Assembly: GCF_001750725.1 (NCBI RefSeq)
Contig: NZ_CP017279.1
Span: forward strand, 2,666,001 to 2,730,000
Source of the DNA: Enterobacter ludwigii
Lineage (GTDB): Bacteria > Pseudomonadota > Gammaproteobacteria > Enterobacterales > Enterobacteriaceae
DNA length: 64,000 nt
Reading direction: 5' to 3'
In this document: one piece after another, positions 42,882 to 51,794 of the stretch
How the letters are laid out: every line of letters starts with the position of its first letter
Position numbering within the stretch: position 1 is the first letter of the stretch
Notes under the pieces: model-generated
Told to the model about the DNA's origin: nothing
Databases searched by the model: none
Seen by the model: the letters and a program-made list of their open reading frames with translations, nothing else
Position numbers and translations under genes: made by a program

Positions 42882-43349
42882 ATGATCCGTCGTTATTTAC
42901 TGCTCCCTGCACTTGTTCTGGCGTCAGCAACCTGCTCCTGGGCCGCACCGCTGGATAACCTCAGCGCTGCCGATGTCAACGGCCCTGCCGCTGTTGCCCC
43001 GCTGGAACGTCCACAGCCGGCCGCTAAGCTGATTGTCGATCCACCGCTTGCCGGCCCGCTGAGCAAGGGGGCGGTCTTTATTCAATACCGGGCTGAAAAC
43101 CTGCGCATCGAGCCGGTATTCGGGCCCGATGCGCTGAAGGTCACGCCACGTATCGGCCATATCCATGTCGTGGTGGATGACGCCCCCTGGCACTGGGCCG
43201 ATACCAGCGGAGAGCCAATCATTCTGGTTGGGTTACCCGCCGGGAAGCATAAAGTGACCATAATTCTGGCCGACCCCACGCATAAACCCATCGACCATAA
43301 AACCATTGAATTCACCGTACCGCCTCACGCAACGGTCCATCATTTTTAA
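42882..43349 (+). CDS. DUF6130 family exported protein
   Basis: 155-residue protein with a signal peptide (MIRRYLLLPALVLASATCSWA, cleavage near WAAPL) and an all-beta C-terminal domain rich in His: RIGHIHVVVDDAPWHW, LPAGKHKVTIILADPTHKPIDH, ending ATVHHF. The pattern resembles DUF6130/superoxide-dismutase-like or cupredoxin-like beta folds, and the clustered histidines could bind metal. Function unknown. It is 11 bases before a secreted alpha/beta hydrolase gene, with AGGAGAGAC upstream of its own ATG; the two probably form an operon. Confidence 0.7.
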   Translation: MIRRYLLLPALVLASATCSWAAPLDNLSAADVNGPAAVAPLERPQPAAKLIVDPPLAGPLSKGAVFIQYRAENLRIEPVFGPDALKVTPRIGHIHVVVDDAPWHWADTSGEPIILVGLPAGKHKVTIILADPTHKPIDHKTIEFTVPPHATVHHF

Positions 43350-43360
43350 GGAGCCAGACA

Positions 43361-44104
43361 ATGAAAGCACGCTCTGTACTGACGGCGGGTCTGCTGGCGC
43401 TTTCCGCCAGCGCCTTTGCTGAGAGCAAAACCAGCGTGGTGCTGGTCCATGGCGCGTTTGCCGATGGCAGCAGCTGGAACAAGGTCATTACCCGGCTGCA
43501 AAAACAGCATACCGAGGTGATTGCCGTCCAGCTGCCGCTCACGTCGCTTAAAGATGACGTTGCCGCCACCCGGCGCGCCATTGCACGGGCGCAGGGCGAT
43601 GTGGTGCTGGTAGGTCATTCCTGGGGCGGAACGGTGATCAGCGAAGCGGGCAACGATGCAAGGGTAAAATCCCTGGTGTACGTAGCGGCCTTTGCGCCTG
43701 ATTCCGGCCAGTCGACGGCGGACCTGGCGGGAAGTTACCCACCGCCAGCGGGGAGTGCGGATATCGCAAAAACGGCAGACGGGTATTTGTATCTCCCGCC
43801 AGAAGCCGTGATGAAAGACTTCGCACCGGATGCAGACGCCGTTGAGCAGCAGACGATTGCAGCCACTCAGGGGCCGATCAAGGCCGACGCGTTTGCGGAA
43901 AAAGTGAGCCATGCGGCCTGGCATGAAAAGCCAAGCTGGTTTGTGGTCAGCAAAAATGACCGGATGATTAACCCGGAGCTTGAACGTGCGATGGCGAAAA
44001 CGATCCACGCGAAAACCACGGAAGTGGCAGCAAGCCACGTGTCGATGGTGAGTCAGCCGGGTGATATTGCCCGCACGATTGAGCAGGCAATCACAAACCA
44101 TTAA
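43361..44104 (+). CDS. Secreted alpha/beta hydrolase (EstC-like)
   Basis: 247-residue alpha/beta hydrolase with a signal peptide (cleavage after SAFA, residue 20), so periplasmic or exported. The fold starts with VVLVHGAFADGSSW (oxyanion HGAFADG). The nucleophile is Ser87 in VGHSWGG, the acid is Asp200 in VSKNDRMI and the histidine is His226 in ASHVSM. This type includes small esterases that act on aromatic or short-chain esters. The native substrate is unknown. It is second gene after the DUF6130 protein and is followed by a hairpin, then the convergent HxlR regulator. Confidence 0.85.
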   Translation: MKARSVLTAGLLALSASAFAESKTSVVLVHGAFADGSSWNKVITRLQKQHTEVIAVQLPLTSLKDDVAATRRAIARAQGDVVLVGHSWGGTVISEAGNDARVKSLVYVAAFAPDSGQSTADLAGSYPPPAGSADIAKTADGYLYLPPEAVMKDFAPDADAVEQQTIAATQGPIKADAFAEKVSHAAWHEKPSWFVVSKNDRMINPELERAMAKTIHAKTTEVAASHVSMVSQPGDIARTIEQAITNH

Positions 44105-44116
44105 GAATGACACAAC

Positions 44117-44135
44117 AGCCCGCGTAGCGCGGGCT
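44117..44135 (+). terminator. Hairpin after the hydrolase gene
   Basis: Perfect 8-bp stem AGCCCGCG / CGCGGGCT with a 3-base loop, 13 bases past the hydrolase stop. There is little T-tract, so efficiency is uncertain. Confidence 0.6.
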
Positions 44136-44149
44136 TGCAGAGCGTCGGG

Positions 44150-44596
44150 TTACGTCACTTTCTGCACGTCAGTATCTTGCGCCTTCAGCGCCGTTCCATC
44201 CTGCGCTGCTGGCGCCATCAGGGGAACCGGCTTGCCGGTACGCCTGTCGATCAACAGCGAGTGGCGCTCCCCGCGTTCAAACAGATGCTGCTCTCCCCAC
44301 TGGCGAAGCGCAACGACGATGGGAAACAGGCTTTCGCCTTTGTCCGTCAGGACGTATTCCTGATACGACGTACCGTCTGACGCCCCCTGCATCGCGAGAA
44401 TGCCCGCGTCGACCAGCTTGCGCAGCCGGTCAGCCAGAATGTTACGCGCAACCCCGAGATCCCGCTGAAAATCCCCGAAACGGCGCATGCCGTCAAAAGC
44501 ATTACGCACAATCAGAAGCGACCAGCGATCGCCAATCAGATCGACGCTGCGGGCAACGGGACAGAATTCCTGTTCAATCGGTTTACGAGACGGCAC
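44150..44596 (-). CDS. HxlR-family transcriptional regulator
   Basis: 148-residue regulator of the HxlR/MarR-like winged-helix family. The N-terminal Cys in EFCPVARSVDLIGDRWSLLIVRN and the wing region RRFGDFQRDLGVARNILADRLRKL are diagnostic. Such regulators often respond to aldehydes, reactive electrophiles or redox through the N-terminal cysteine; that Cys is present here. It is divergent from an MFS gene (113-base gap) with two 21-base direct repeats between, and is convergent with the hydrolase. Confidence 0.9.
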   Translation of the reverse strand: MPSRKPIEQEFCPVARSVDLIGDRWSLLIVRNAFDGMRRFGDFQRDLGVARNILADRLRKLVDAGILAMQGASDGTSYQEYVLTDKGESLFPIVVALRQWGEQHLFERGERHSLLIDRRTGKPVPLMAPAAQDGTALKAQDTDVQKVT

Positions 44597-44625
44597 AGCG
44601 TTACCCCGGCAGGTCAGTCAACAAT

Positions 44626-44683
44626 AACTGGTTGCATTTTAAAACTGCATAGCCTAGCCTTCAACTGGTTTCTTTTTAAAACC
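44626..44683. promoter_or_regulatory. Tandem direct-repeat operator of the HxlR/MFS pair
   Basis: Two near-identical 21-base units AACTGGTT-N3-TTTTAAAAC(T/C) at 44626-44646 and 44663-44683, 37 bases apart, in the gap between the HxlR gene and the MFS gene. The right-hand unit also contains GGTTT...AAACC. Likely HxlR binding sites over the divergent promoters. Confidence 0.65.
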
Positions 44684-44709
44684 ACTTTACCCAGGGCGAG
44701 GATTTGAAC

Positions 44710-45927
44710 ATGTCACACGCGTCACCACTACCGTCAGATCGAAAAACCGGGCACGTCCGCTCAGGCGACATGCCGCGTAGCCTGGTGTGGCTGTTCGCCC
44801 TCGCCAGCGGCTTAAGCGTGGCCAACGTCTATTACGCACAGCCGTTGCTTGACGCGTTGTCCAGAGACTTTGGCATCAGCCATGGTGCCATTGGCGGCGT
44901 GGTCACCGCCACGCAGATTGGCTGTGCTCTGGCTCTGCTGTTCGTGGTTCCTCTGGGGGATAAAGTGGATCGCCGGCGCCTGATGGCTCTACAGCTTGTC
45001 GTACTGGTCGCCGCTCTGGTCGCGGTCGGCATGGCGCAGACGTCAACGATGCTGCTGGTGGGTATGCTCGCCACCGGCATGGCAGGAACGGCCATGACGC
45101 AAGGGCTTATCGCCTATGCCGCCAACGCCGCGTCGCCGCATGAGCAAGGCCGCGTTATTGGTGCGGCACAAGGCGGGGTATTTATGGGCCTGTTAGTGGC
45201 CCGCGTCGTCTCCGGAGGCATCAGTGATATCGCGGGCTGGCGTGGCGTGTATCTCTCTGCCGCCGGGCTGATGGTCATTATTGCGTTTCCGCTGTGGTGG
45301 AGGCTGCCCCGCTTGCCTGCGGTGCCTGAAACGATGAGTTACCCGCGCCTGATTCACTCAATGCTGACCCTGCTGCGGGAAGAAAAAGTCCTGCAGGTGC
45401 GCGGCGTACTGGCTTTACTGATGTTCGCTGCGTTCAATATTTTCTGGAGCGCTCTGGTGCTGCCGTTAAGTGCCCCACCCTATAACTTATCGCATACCGC
45501 CATTGGTGCTTTTGGCCTGGCCGGAATGGCAGGCGCGTTAGCGGCAACCCGGGCCGGAGAGTGGGCCGATCGAGGATATGCCCGGCGCACCAGCGCGGCT
45601 GCACTAGTCTTGTTACTCCTGGCGTGGTGGCCGATTTCACTGATGGATCGTTCGCTCGGCATTTTGCTCATTGGCATCGTGCTGCTCGATTTGGGCGGGC
45701 AGGCGCTGCATGTCACCAACCAGAGCCTGATCTTTCGCGCCCGCCCCGAGGCGCATAGCCGGCTGGTCGGGCTTTATATGCTGTTTTATGCCGTCGGCAG
45801 CGGTCTGGGCGCGCTGAGCACCACGATGACGTATGCCATCGCGGGCTGGCAGGGCGTCTGCCTGACTGGCGCAGCGGTGAGCCTGGTGGCGCTGGTGTTC
45901 TGGTGGGTAACGCGCAAAACAGGATAA
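44710..45927 (+). CDS. MFS efflux transporter (AraJ/YgaY-like)
   Basis: 405-residue MFS permease of the drug/sugar efflux group with about 12 membrane segments. TM1-TM2 reads GLSVANVYYAQPLLDALSRD, and the motif-A loop is GDKVDRRRLMA. The central cytoplasmic loop follows WWRLPRLPAVPE. The native substrate is unknown. Divergent HxlR regulator and its repeats suggest induction by a toxic compound. The ATG at 44710 is preferred over the TTG two codons upstream because GCGAGGA lies 7 bases before it. A bidirectional terminator separates it from iolB. Confidence 0.85.
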   Translation: MSHASPLPSDRKTGHVRSGDMPRSLVWLFALASGLSVANVYYAQPLLDALSRDFGISHGAIGGVVTATQIGCALALLFVVPLGDKVDRRRLMALQLVVLVAALVAVGMAQTSTMLLVGMLATGMAGTAMTQGLIAYAANAASPHEQGRVIGAAQGGVFMGLLVARVVSGGISDIAGWRGVYLSAAGLMVIIAFPLWWRLPRLPAVPETMSYPRLIHSMLTLLREEKVLQVRGVLALLMFAAFNIFWSALVLPLSAPPYNLSHTAIGAFGLAGMAGALAATRAGEWADRGYARRTSAAALVLLLLAWWPISLMDRSLGILLIGIVLLDLGGQALHVTNQSLIFRARPEAHSRLVGLYMLFYAVGSGLGALSTTMTYAIAGWQGVCLTGAAVSLVALVFWWVTRKTG

Positions 45928-45933
45928 GGGTGA

Positions 45934-45960
45934 TAAAAAAAGCCCGCGGGGTGCGGGCTT
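45934..45960. terminator. Bidirectional terminator between MFS gene and iolB
   Basis: Stem AGCCCGC / GCGGGCT with a 5-base loop. On the minus strand it is followed by seven T residues, so it is the terminator of the long iol transcript. On the plus strand it would serve the MFS gene less well. Confidence 0.85.
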
Positions 45961-45968
45961 CTGCAACG

Positions 45969-46781
45969 TCAACGTGGATAGTCGCGGTTGATCCACGCGT
46001 GATCGTCTTCCCAGGTGAACATCCATTTTCGCACCGGACCGGCCATCACGTTGAGATAGTAGCTGTCATAACCAGCCAGCGTCGCCACCGGATGGTACCC
46101 CTTCGGCACCATCACCACGTCGCGGTTATAAACGGCCATACACTCATCCAGCGACCTGTCGTCGGTATAGACCCGCTGCATGCAGAACCCCTGCCCGGGG
46201 TTGAGGCGATGATAGTAGGTCTCCTCCAGGTAGGTTTCCTGCGGTGGATTATCCGTATCGTGCTTATGGCTCGGGTATGAACTGGTGCAGCCTTCGTGGG
46301 TCCAGACCTCAACCACCAGCAGGCTGTCGGCGGGTTGATCTTCCGGCAGAATGTTGTGCACGTAGCGCTGGTTATGGCCTTTGCCACGCGCCTGCGCGTC
46401 GATATCCTGCGGAGCGATAAGCCGTGTCGGGAAGGATCCTTTGCCGGGTGCGGCACAGACCGCCAGCTCCAGCGTCGTCAGCGCCTTAATCTGCACCGTC
46501 TCCTGCGGCGTGACGTAGACCGCCCAGGGCTTTATGCGCTCAAACGGGCTCATCCGCTCGCCGATGTCAGTAAACTGCGCGGTAGGTGTGCTGATAGAGG
46601 CCCGTCCGGCCACCAGCACCAGACAGCGCTCTTCGCTGACGGCGGGCAGCGTCAGCGTCTGCCCTTCCTGCAGTTCATACGCTTCAAAGCCAACGTATCC
46701 CCAGCCCGCGCGTTCCGGCGTGACGGACTGGGTACGGCCCTCCGCACTCGGCGGTTGCCAGCGTGATAACAGACGTGACAT
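45969..46781 (-). CDS. iolB: 5-deoxy-glucuronate isomerase IolB
   Basis: 270-residue metal-dependent isomerase (KduI/IolB cupin-like fold) that converts 5-deoxy-D-glucuronate to 5-dehydro-2-deoxy-D-gluconate in inositol breakdown. Conserved stretches are AGWGYVGFEAYEL, the metal-site histidines SSYPSHKHDTD and MVPKGYHPVATLAGYD. It is the last gene of the minus-strand iol run, 9 bases after iolE, and directly precedes a strong terminator. The role is clear from motif and operon. Confidence 0.95.
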   Translation of the reverse strand: MSRLLSRWQPPSAEGRTQSVTPERAGWGYVGFEAYELQEGQTLTLPAVSEERCLVLVAGRASISTPTAQFTDIGERMSPFERIKPWAVYVTPQETVQIKALTTLELAVCAAPGKGSFPTRLIAPQDIDAQARGKGHNQRYVHNILPEDQPADSLLVVEVWTHEGCTSSYPSHKHDTDNPPQETYLEETYYHRLNPGQGFCMQRVYTDDRSLDECMAVYNRDVVMVPKGYHPVATLAGYDSYYLNVMAGPVRKWMFTWEDDHAWINRDYPR

Positions 46782-46790
46782 GTCACCTCC

Positions 46791-47681
46791 TCAGATAAGC
46801 CCGGCGTCGCGCGCCAGACGGCTCAGGTTGTTATACCCCAGACGGGCGTAGGTCAGCGGGTGAGCGATAGCAGGATCCTGCTCCGCCTCCACCACCAGCC
46901 AGCCGTGATAATCCTGCGCCTTCAGCAGTCGCATGATGGGCGGATAGTCCACGCAGCCGTCACCCGGTACGGTGAAGACCCCACTCAGCACCGCATCAAG
47001 GAAGCTGGTTTTGCGGTTTTTGACGTCCGCCAGCACGTCGGCGCGCACGTCTTTACAGTGAACATGGTTAATGCGCGATGCCCAGCGCTGGGCCACCGCC
47101 AGCGGATCAGCCCCGGCAAAGGTCAGATGGCCCGTGTCCAGCAGCAGGCCCACCTCTTCACCGGTATGGGTCATCAGGTTATCGACATCTTCAGCGGACT
47201 CAATGACCGTTCCCATATGGTGATGGTAGGCAATCTGCACCCCCTGCTGCTGCGTGTAGCGGGCAAAAGCGGTCAGCTTCTCACCGTACTCTTTCCAGCG
47301 CCCGTGCGGGAAGCGCGGGCGAAGATGAACCGGCGTCTGTTGCTCGCCGTGAATACAGCCGCTCACTTCGGCGAATACCAGCACCTTTGCCCCCAGTTCG
47401 CGCAGCAGCGTCAGGTGGGACTGCACGGCGGCAATCTCCTCCTCCACGCTACGCTCCAGCAGACGCCCTGAATACCAGCCGGAGACCAGCTGCAGATCGT
47501 GGCGCTGCAAAATGGGGCCAAGCAGGCGCGCCTCACGCGGGAATTTATTGCCCAGTTCGAAACCGGCAAAACCGGCCTCTTTCCCTTCGCTCAGACAGGT
47601 ATCCAGCGGCGTCTCCGCGCCGAGTGAAGGCAGATCGTCGTTCGTCCATGTCAGCGGGTTAATGCCTAATTGCACACTCAT
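46791..47681 (-). CDS. iolE: myo-Inosose-2 dehydratase IolE
   Basis: 296-residue TIM-barrel sugar-phosphate-isomerase-like dehydratase acting on scyllo-inosose to give the trihydroxycyclohexane-dione. The N-terminus is LGINPLTWTNDDLP. The metal site includes VQIAYHHHMGTVIES, GLLLDTGHLTFAG and INHVHCKDVRADVL. The start MSVQLGINP (47681) follows an AGGAGACGAC site; a longer in-frame form is not supported. It sits between iolC and iolB with 14- and 9-base gaps. Confidence 0.95.
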   Translation of the reverse strand: MSVQLGINPLTWTNDDLPSLGAETPLDTCLSEGKEAGFAGFELGNKFPREARLLGPILQRHDLQLVSGWYSGRLLERSVEEEIAAVQSHLTLLRELGAKVLVFAEVSGCIHGEQQTPVHLRPRFPHGRWKEYGEKLTAFARYTQQQGVQIAYHHHMGTVIESAEDVDNLMTHTGEEVGLLLDTGHLTFAGADPLAVAQRWASRINHVHCKDVRADVLADVKNRKTSFLDAVLSGVFTVPGDGCVDYPPIMRLLKAQDYHGWLVVEAEQDPAIAHPLTYARLGYNNLSRLARDAGLI

Positions 47682-47695
47682 TGTCGTCTCCTGAA

Positions 47696-49600
47696 TTATG
47701 CGTGTCCGCGCTCGCGCCACCAGGCGATAAGCTGCAGGTAATTGTCCCGGATGCGTGCCACCAGCTGCGCATCGTCAATATCGTGTTTCAGCCATGCACG
47801 GGACGCATCGCCAAACAGCGTGCGTCCTACGGCAAAGCCCTTCACCAGCGCGTGTCCCGAGGCGGCTTTAAAATCAGCACGAAGCTGCTCAGCCGGGGCG
47901 TCCAGCCCGAGGATCACCACGCCACGACAGTGTGGATCCCGACGTTCAATAATCTCGCTCAGCGCCGTCCAGCCCTCGGCAGAGAGCGGCGGCAGTTTCC
48001 ACCAGTCGGGATAAATCCCCAGGTTGTAAAAACGCGAGATGGCGCGCAGGTAAAGCTCATCGCTGCGCGGCATGCTGGCTGGCAGGATCACCTCCAGCAG
48101 CAGTTCATGACCGGACTGGCAGCAGGCGTGGTAGACCTCTGCGATTTTCTGCTCCTGCTCCAGACGCAGGCCGTGCGCATCTTCCGGATGGAAAAAGACC
48201 AGGCATTTCACCACATGCTCCTGCGGCCAGCTGATGAGCTGCGTGCCGATGTTACCGTGCTCCATCTCCAGCGGCCGGGAGCCCGGCAGCTCAATAGGGC
48301 GGCCTATCCACCACCCTTCACCGGTAATCGCGTTCAGGGCGTCCTGACCAAAAGTGCCGTCACACAGCAGACCGGCTTTGCCCTCAAGCCCTGCGCTGCT
48401 GGCCGCCTCACGGCTGGCCTGCAGAATAAGCTGCTTCAGCGCTGGGATGCGCTTCAGGGATGCCCCGCACTGCAACGCCATATCTTCCAGCTGGCTGCGA
48501 TGATCGAAGGCCATCACGCACAGCTCCGGCCACTCACGGCGGCGGGTGGTGACGCGGTGCAGATGGTTCAGGCGCGCATCAAGATCGGGACGCGGCACCG
48601 ACGCCGCACGCGACAGGTAGTCGTCCAGCTCAGCCTTGCTCGGCATCGCCGGGGCACAGCCGTGGCGGGACACCACCAGCGCACCACACGCGTTGGCATA
48701 GCGGCAGGCCTGCTCCCAGCCTTCGTCGTTAAGGTAGCCGCGCAGCAGGCCGGACATAAACGCGTCGCCCGCACCGAGCACGTTTAGCACCTCAACGCGC
48801 ACGCCGGTCACCGTCAGCCCCTCATCCAGCCGGGGCGGTATAGCGTCGGTATACACCGAACAGCCAAGCGCTCCACGCTTGCAAACCAGCGTAGCGTTAC
48901 TCACGGCGCGCACGCGACCCAGCGCCTGCAGGGTATCGGTACTGCCACCTGCAATGTGGAACTCTTCTTCGGTGCCGACAATGACGTCGAAAAGGTGCAG
49001 CACCTCCTGCAGTTCACGGGTCACGTTTTCTGCGGCAATAAAGCGCGTCTCCCCGTCCCCTAATGAGGTCAGCCCCCACAGTACCGGCCGGTAGTCGATA
49101 TCCAGCACCGTGCGAACACCGTGACGGCGGGCATAGTTAAGCGCCGTCAACACCGCGTCACGGGTCTGAGGGTGCGAGAGATGGGTCCCGGTGATGGCAA
49201 GGCACCGTGCGGAGGCAATGTAGCGTTCATCCACATCGCTGGCCGTGATGGCCATATCCGCGCAGTTATCGCGATAAAAAATCAGTGGAAAGGTGTCCCG
49301 GTCTTTAATGCCGAGGAGCACCAGCGCCGTCAGGCGTTCTTTGTCGGTGATCAGATGGCTGGTATCGCAGCCCACCTGGTGTAATTCTTCTCGCAGGAAG
49401 CGTCCCATATGTTCATCACCGACGCGTGCCAGCATCGATGAGCGCAGCCCCTGACGCGCCGTCCCGTAGGCTACGTTGCCAGACGAGCCGCCGAGATATT
49501 TCGCGAAGCTCGACACATCTTCAAGACGGGCACCAATTTGCTGACTGTAGAGGTCTACCGCCACGCGGCCCATGCATATCACATCAAACTGCTTTTCCAC
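47696..49600 (-). CDS. iolC: IolC-aldolase fusion: 5-dehydro-2-deoxygluconokinase / DUF2090
   Basis: 634-residue two-domain protein. Residues 1 to about 320 are a PfkB-family sugar kinase (FDVICMGRVAVDLYSQQ; sugar-binding GGSSGNVAYG; catalytic NVLGAGDAFMSGLLRG), phosphorylating 5-dehydro-2-deoxygluconate. Residues about 335-634 are a DUF2090 TIM-barrel domain (ELCVMAFDHRSQLEDMA) thought to act as the aldolase that splits the phosphorylated product into malonate semialdehyde and DHAP. This explains why no separate iolJ is present. The fusion is the usual form in Proteobacteria. It is preceded by the second dehydrogenase gene, 12 bases away. Confidence 0.94.
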   Translation of the reverse strand: MEKQFDVICMGRVAVDLYSQQIGARLEDVSSFAKYLGGSSGNVAYGTARQGLRSSMLARVGDEHMGRFLREELHQVGCDTSHLITDKERLTALVLLGIKDRDTFPLIFYRDNCADMAITASDVDERYIASARCLAITGTHLSHPQTRDAVLTALNYARRHGVRTVLDIDYRPVLWGLTSLGDGETRFIAAENVTRELQEVLHLFDVIVGTEEEFHIAGGSTDTLQALGRVRAVSNATLVCKRGALGCSVYTDAIPPRLDEGLTVTGVRVEVLNVLGAGDAFMSGLLRGYLNDEGWEQACRYANACGALVVSRHGCAPAMPSKAELDDYLSRAASVPRPDLDARLNHLHRVTTRRREWPELCVMAFDHRSQLEDMALQCGASLKRIPALKQLILQASREAASSAGLEGKAGLLCDGTFGQDALNAITGEGWWIGRPIELPGSRPLEMEHGNIGTQLISWPQEHVVKCLVFFHPEDAHGLRLEQEQKIAEVYHACCQSGHELLLEVILPASMPRSDELYLRAISRFYNLGIYPDWWKLPPLSAEGWTALSEIIERRDPHCRGVVILGLDAPAEQLRADFKAASGHALVKGFAVGRTLFGDASRAWLKHDIDDAQLVARIRDNYLQLIAWWRERGHA

Positions 49601-49612
49601 GTTGATACCTCA

Positions 49613-50746
49613 TCAGACAATGTCGTTCACGTTCAACCAGCGGCCTTCCTGGTGCGAGAGTGCGATGGCGTCCAGCACCCGCGAAACCTTCCAGCCCTCT
49701 TCAAAGTCCGGCCACATCGGCACATCAGCGGCAATACCGTCGACCAGGTCGCGTACTTCCACCGTTTTTTGATCGTTAAAACCGATACCATGGCCCGCTC
49801 CCATGCAAAACGCGCCATAGTCCGGATGTGACGGACCCACAAGCAGCGTGCGGAATCCCTGGCGGTTTACCGGGTCGTCATGCAGATAGAGCTTCAGTTC
49901 CGCCATCCGCTCCTGGGTAAAACTGATGGCCCCTTTGGTGCCGGTTATCACATATGACAGTCCCATCTTGCGCCCGCAGGCGACGCGGGACGTTTCAATC
50001 ACCCCTTGTGCTCCGCCGGCGAAACGGACCATCGCGTGCGCCTGATCTTCGTTTTCAACCGCAACGTTTTGCGACGAACCGGCCTGCGCCGGGCGTTCAG
50101 GCACAACAATTTTTAAATCACCGCAGACCTGCTGAATGTCCCCGACCAGATACTGCGCCATGTTGACGATATGCGCCGCCAGGTCCCCCAGTGCACCCAG
50201 CCCGGCGGTCTCTTTAAAACAGTGCCAGTGAATGGGAGAAAGCGGGTCGGCCATATAATCTTCGTTGTGGGTACCGTAGAAGTGGATCACCTCGCCAATC
50301 TCGCCGCGGGCGATGATCTCTTTCGCCAGCTGTGCCGTCGGGTTTTTCATGTAGTTAAAACCCACCAGCGTTTTCACCCCTGCCCGCTTCGCGGCGTCCA
50401 CCATTTCACGTGCGTCATGGGCATTCAGCGCCAGCGGCTTTTCCGAGTAGACATGCTTACCGTGGCGAATGGCCTCCAGCGCCATCTCTTTATGCAGATG
50501 GTTGGGGGAGCATATATCCACGACATCAATCGCCGGGTCAGCCACCAGTGCCCGCCAGTCGCCGGTTGAGCGGTTGAAGCCAAAGGCCTGCGCCCGCTCT
50601 GCCGCCAGCGCGGGCGTCACTTCCGCCACCATCTCGCGCACCAGTTTGCCGCGCAGGGTAAATACCGTCGGCGCTTGGGCATAGGCGATGGCATGTGCCT
50701 TGCCGATATACCCGGTGCCAATCAATCCAATACGAACCTCTTTCAT
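49613..50746 (-). CDS. Second inositol-type Gfo/Idh/MocA dehydrogenase
   Basis: 377-residue NAD(P)-dependent oxidoreductase of the Gfo/Idh/MocA family. The Rossmann motif is IGLIGTGYIGKAHA and the catalytic Lys is in EKPLALNA. The substrate-side region is LGALGDLAAHIVN. It differs clearly from iolG in the same operon and resembles the scyllo-inositol or inosose-interconverting dehydrogenases (IolW/IolX-like, or iolG2 of Salmonella). It probably widens the range of inositol stereoisomers used. The start MKEVRIG (50746) lies 8 bases after the permease stop. Exact stereochemistry cannot be read from sequence. Confidence 0.88.
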   Translation of the reverse strand: MKEVRIGLIGTGYIGKAHAIAYAQAPTVFTLRGKLVREMVAEVTPALAAERAQAFGFNRSTGDWRALVADPAIDVVDICSPNHLHKEMALEAIRHGKHVYSEKPLALNAHDAREMVDAAKRAGVKTLVGFNYMKNPTAQLAKEIIARGEIGEVIHFYGTHNEDYMADPLSPIHWHCFKETAGLGALGDLAAHIVNMAQYLVGDIQQVCGDLKIVVPERPAQAGSSQNVAVENEDQAHAMVRFAGGAQGVIETSRVACGRKMGLSYVITGTKGAISFTQERMAELKLYLHDDPVNRQGFRTLLVGPSHPDYGAFCMGAGHGIGFNDQKTVEVRDLVDGIAADVPMWPDFEEGWKVSRVLDAIALSHQEGRWLNVNDIV

Positions 50747-50754
50747 CCTGATCC

Positions 50755-51783
50755 TCACAATGCGCCGCGACGGCTCTTGGCATAGGTGTCGAATGCCACC
50801 GCCAGAACGATAATTAATCCGGTGATTATTTGCTGGTAATAGGCCGAGACGTTCATCAGCACCAGACCGTTAATCAGGATCCCCATAATGATGGAACCAA
50901 TGATGGTGCCGCCGATGCGTCCATAGCCGCCCATCAGCGAAGTGCCGCCGATGACCACCGAGGCGATAACGCGCAGTTCAAAGGAGATCCCGGCGACCGC
51001 TTCCGCACTGCCAAGACGAGCGCTGAGAATAAAGCCCGCCAGTCCCGCCAGACAACCAATCAGCACATAGACACTCACCAGCACGCGCTTCACGTTGACC
51101 CCCGCCAGGCGCGCTGCCTCCGGGTTACCGCCGATGGCATAGACGAAGCGTCCCCAGCGGGTTTTATGCAGCGCCAGATACCCGCCAAGCGCCACGATGG
51201 CGAAAATCCAGATTGGAATGGAGATGCCAAGCAGCTCCCCGCGTCCCCACCAGCGGTAACCCGGGTCGAAACCTGCAATGGGCGCGCCGTCGTTGATCAC
51301 CAGCGTCAGGCCACGCCAGATGGTCATCCCGCCGAGCGTGACGATAAACGGCGGCAGGCGCAGGCGGGTTACGCCCAGGCCGTGCAGGAAGCCAATCGCC
51401 GTGCCCATCGCCAGACAAATCCCCAGCCCAATCAGCCAGCTCATGCCGCCCCAGGCGTTCGGATCAACGGTGGTGAAGTTGTCGCCCTTAATCACGTATG
51501 CAGCGGTCATGGCGCAGACCGCCAGGATGGAGCCGACTGAAAGATCGATACCGGCAGTCAGAATGACGAAGGTCATCCCCACGGCCATGATCCCGTAGAT
51601 GGACACCTCGGTCAGGATGTTGAAAATATTGCGTTCAGAGAAAAAATTGCTGTTCTGCGACTGAAAGAAAATCAGCAGCAGGATCATGAAAATCAGTACC
51701 CCGAAGCGCTCGAAGAAGGCGATGGGATCGAGGCGTCCGCTGCGTTTCACCGGAACCTGCGTTTTAGAAATCATCTGCGTCAT
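50755..51783 (-). CDS. Sugar/inositol ABC transporter permease
   Basis: 342-residue ribose-type (RbsC/IatP) ABC permease, with eight to ten hydrophobic segments and the diagnostic GRFVYAIGGNPEAARLAGVNV coupling region. Other family stretches are LTAGIDLSVGSILAV and GGYGRIGGTIIGSIIMG. It is encoded 11 bases after the ATPase and before the second dehydrogenase. From the operon the substrate is most probably myo-inositol or a relative. It replaces the MFS inositol permease used in some other bacteria. Confidence 0.92.
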   Translation of the reverse strand: MTQMISKTQVPVKRSGRLDPIAFFERFGVLIFMILLLIFFQSQNSNFFSERNIFNILTEVSIYGIMAVGMTFVILTAGIDLSVGSILAVCAMTAAYVIKGDNFTTVDPNAWGGMSWLIGLGICLAMGTAIGFLHGLGVTRLRLPPFIVTLGGMTIWRGLTLVINDGAPIAGFDPGYRWWGRGELLGISIPIWIFAIVALGGYLALHKTRWGRFVYAIGGNPEAARLAGVNVKRVLVSVYVLIGCLAGLAGFILSARLGSAEAVAGISFELRVIASVVIGGTSLMGGYGRIGGTIIGSIIMGILINGLVLMNVSAYYQQIITGLIIVLAVAFDTYAKSRRGAL

Positions 51784-51794
51784 GGAAAACTCCG

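Noticed and set aside
47681..48787. 368-codon plus-strand frame opposite iolC
   Set aside because: Antisense shadow of iolC; no motif, low-complexity Arg/Gln composition.
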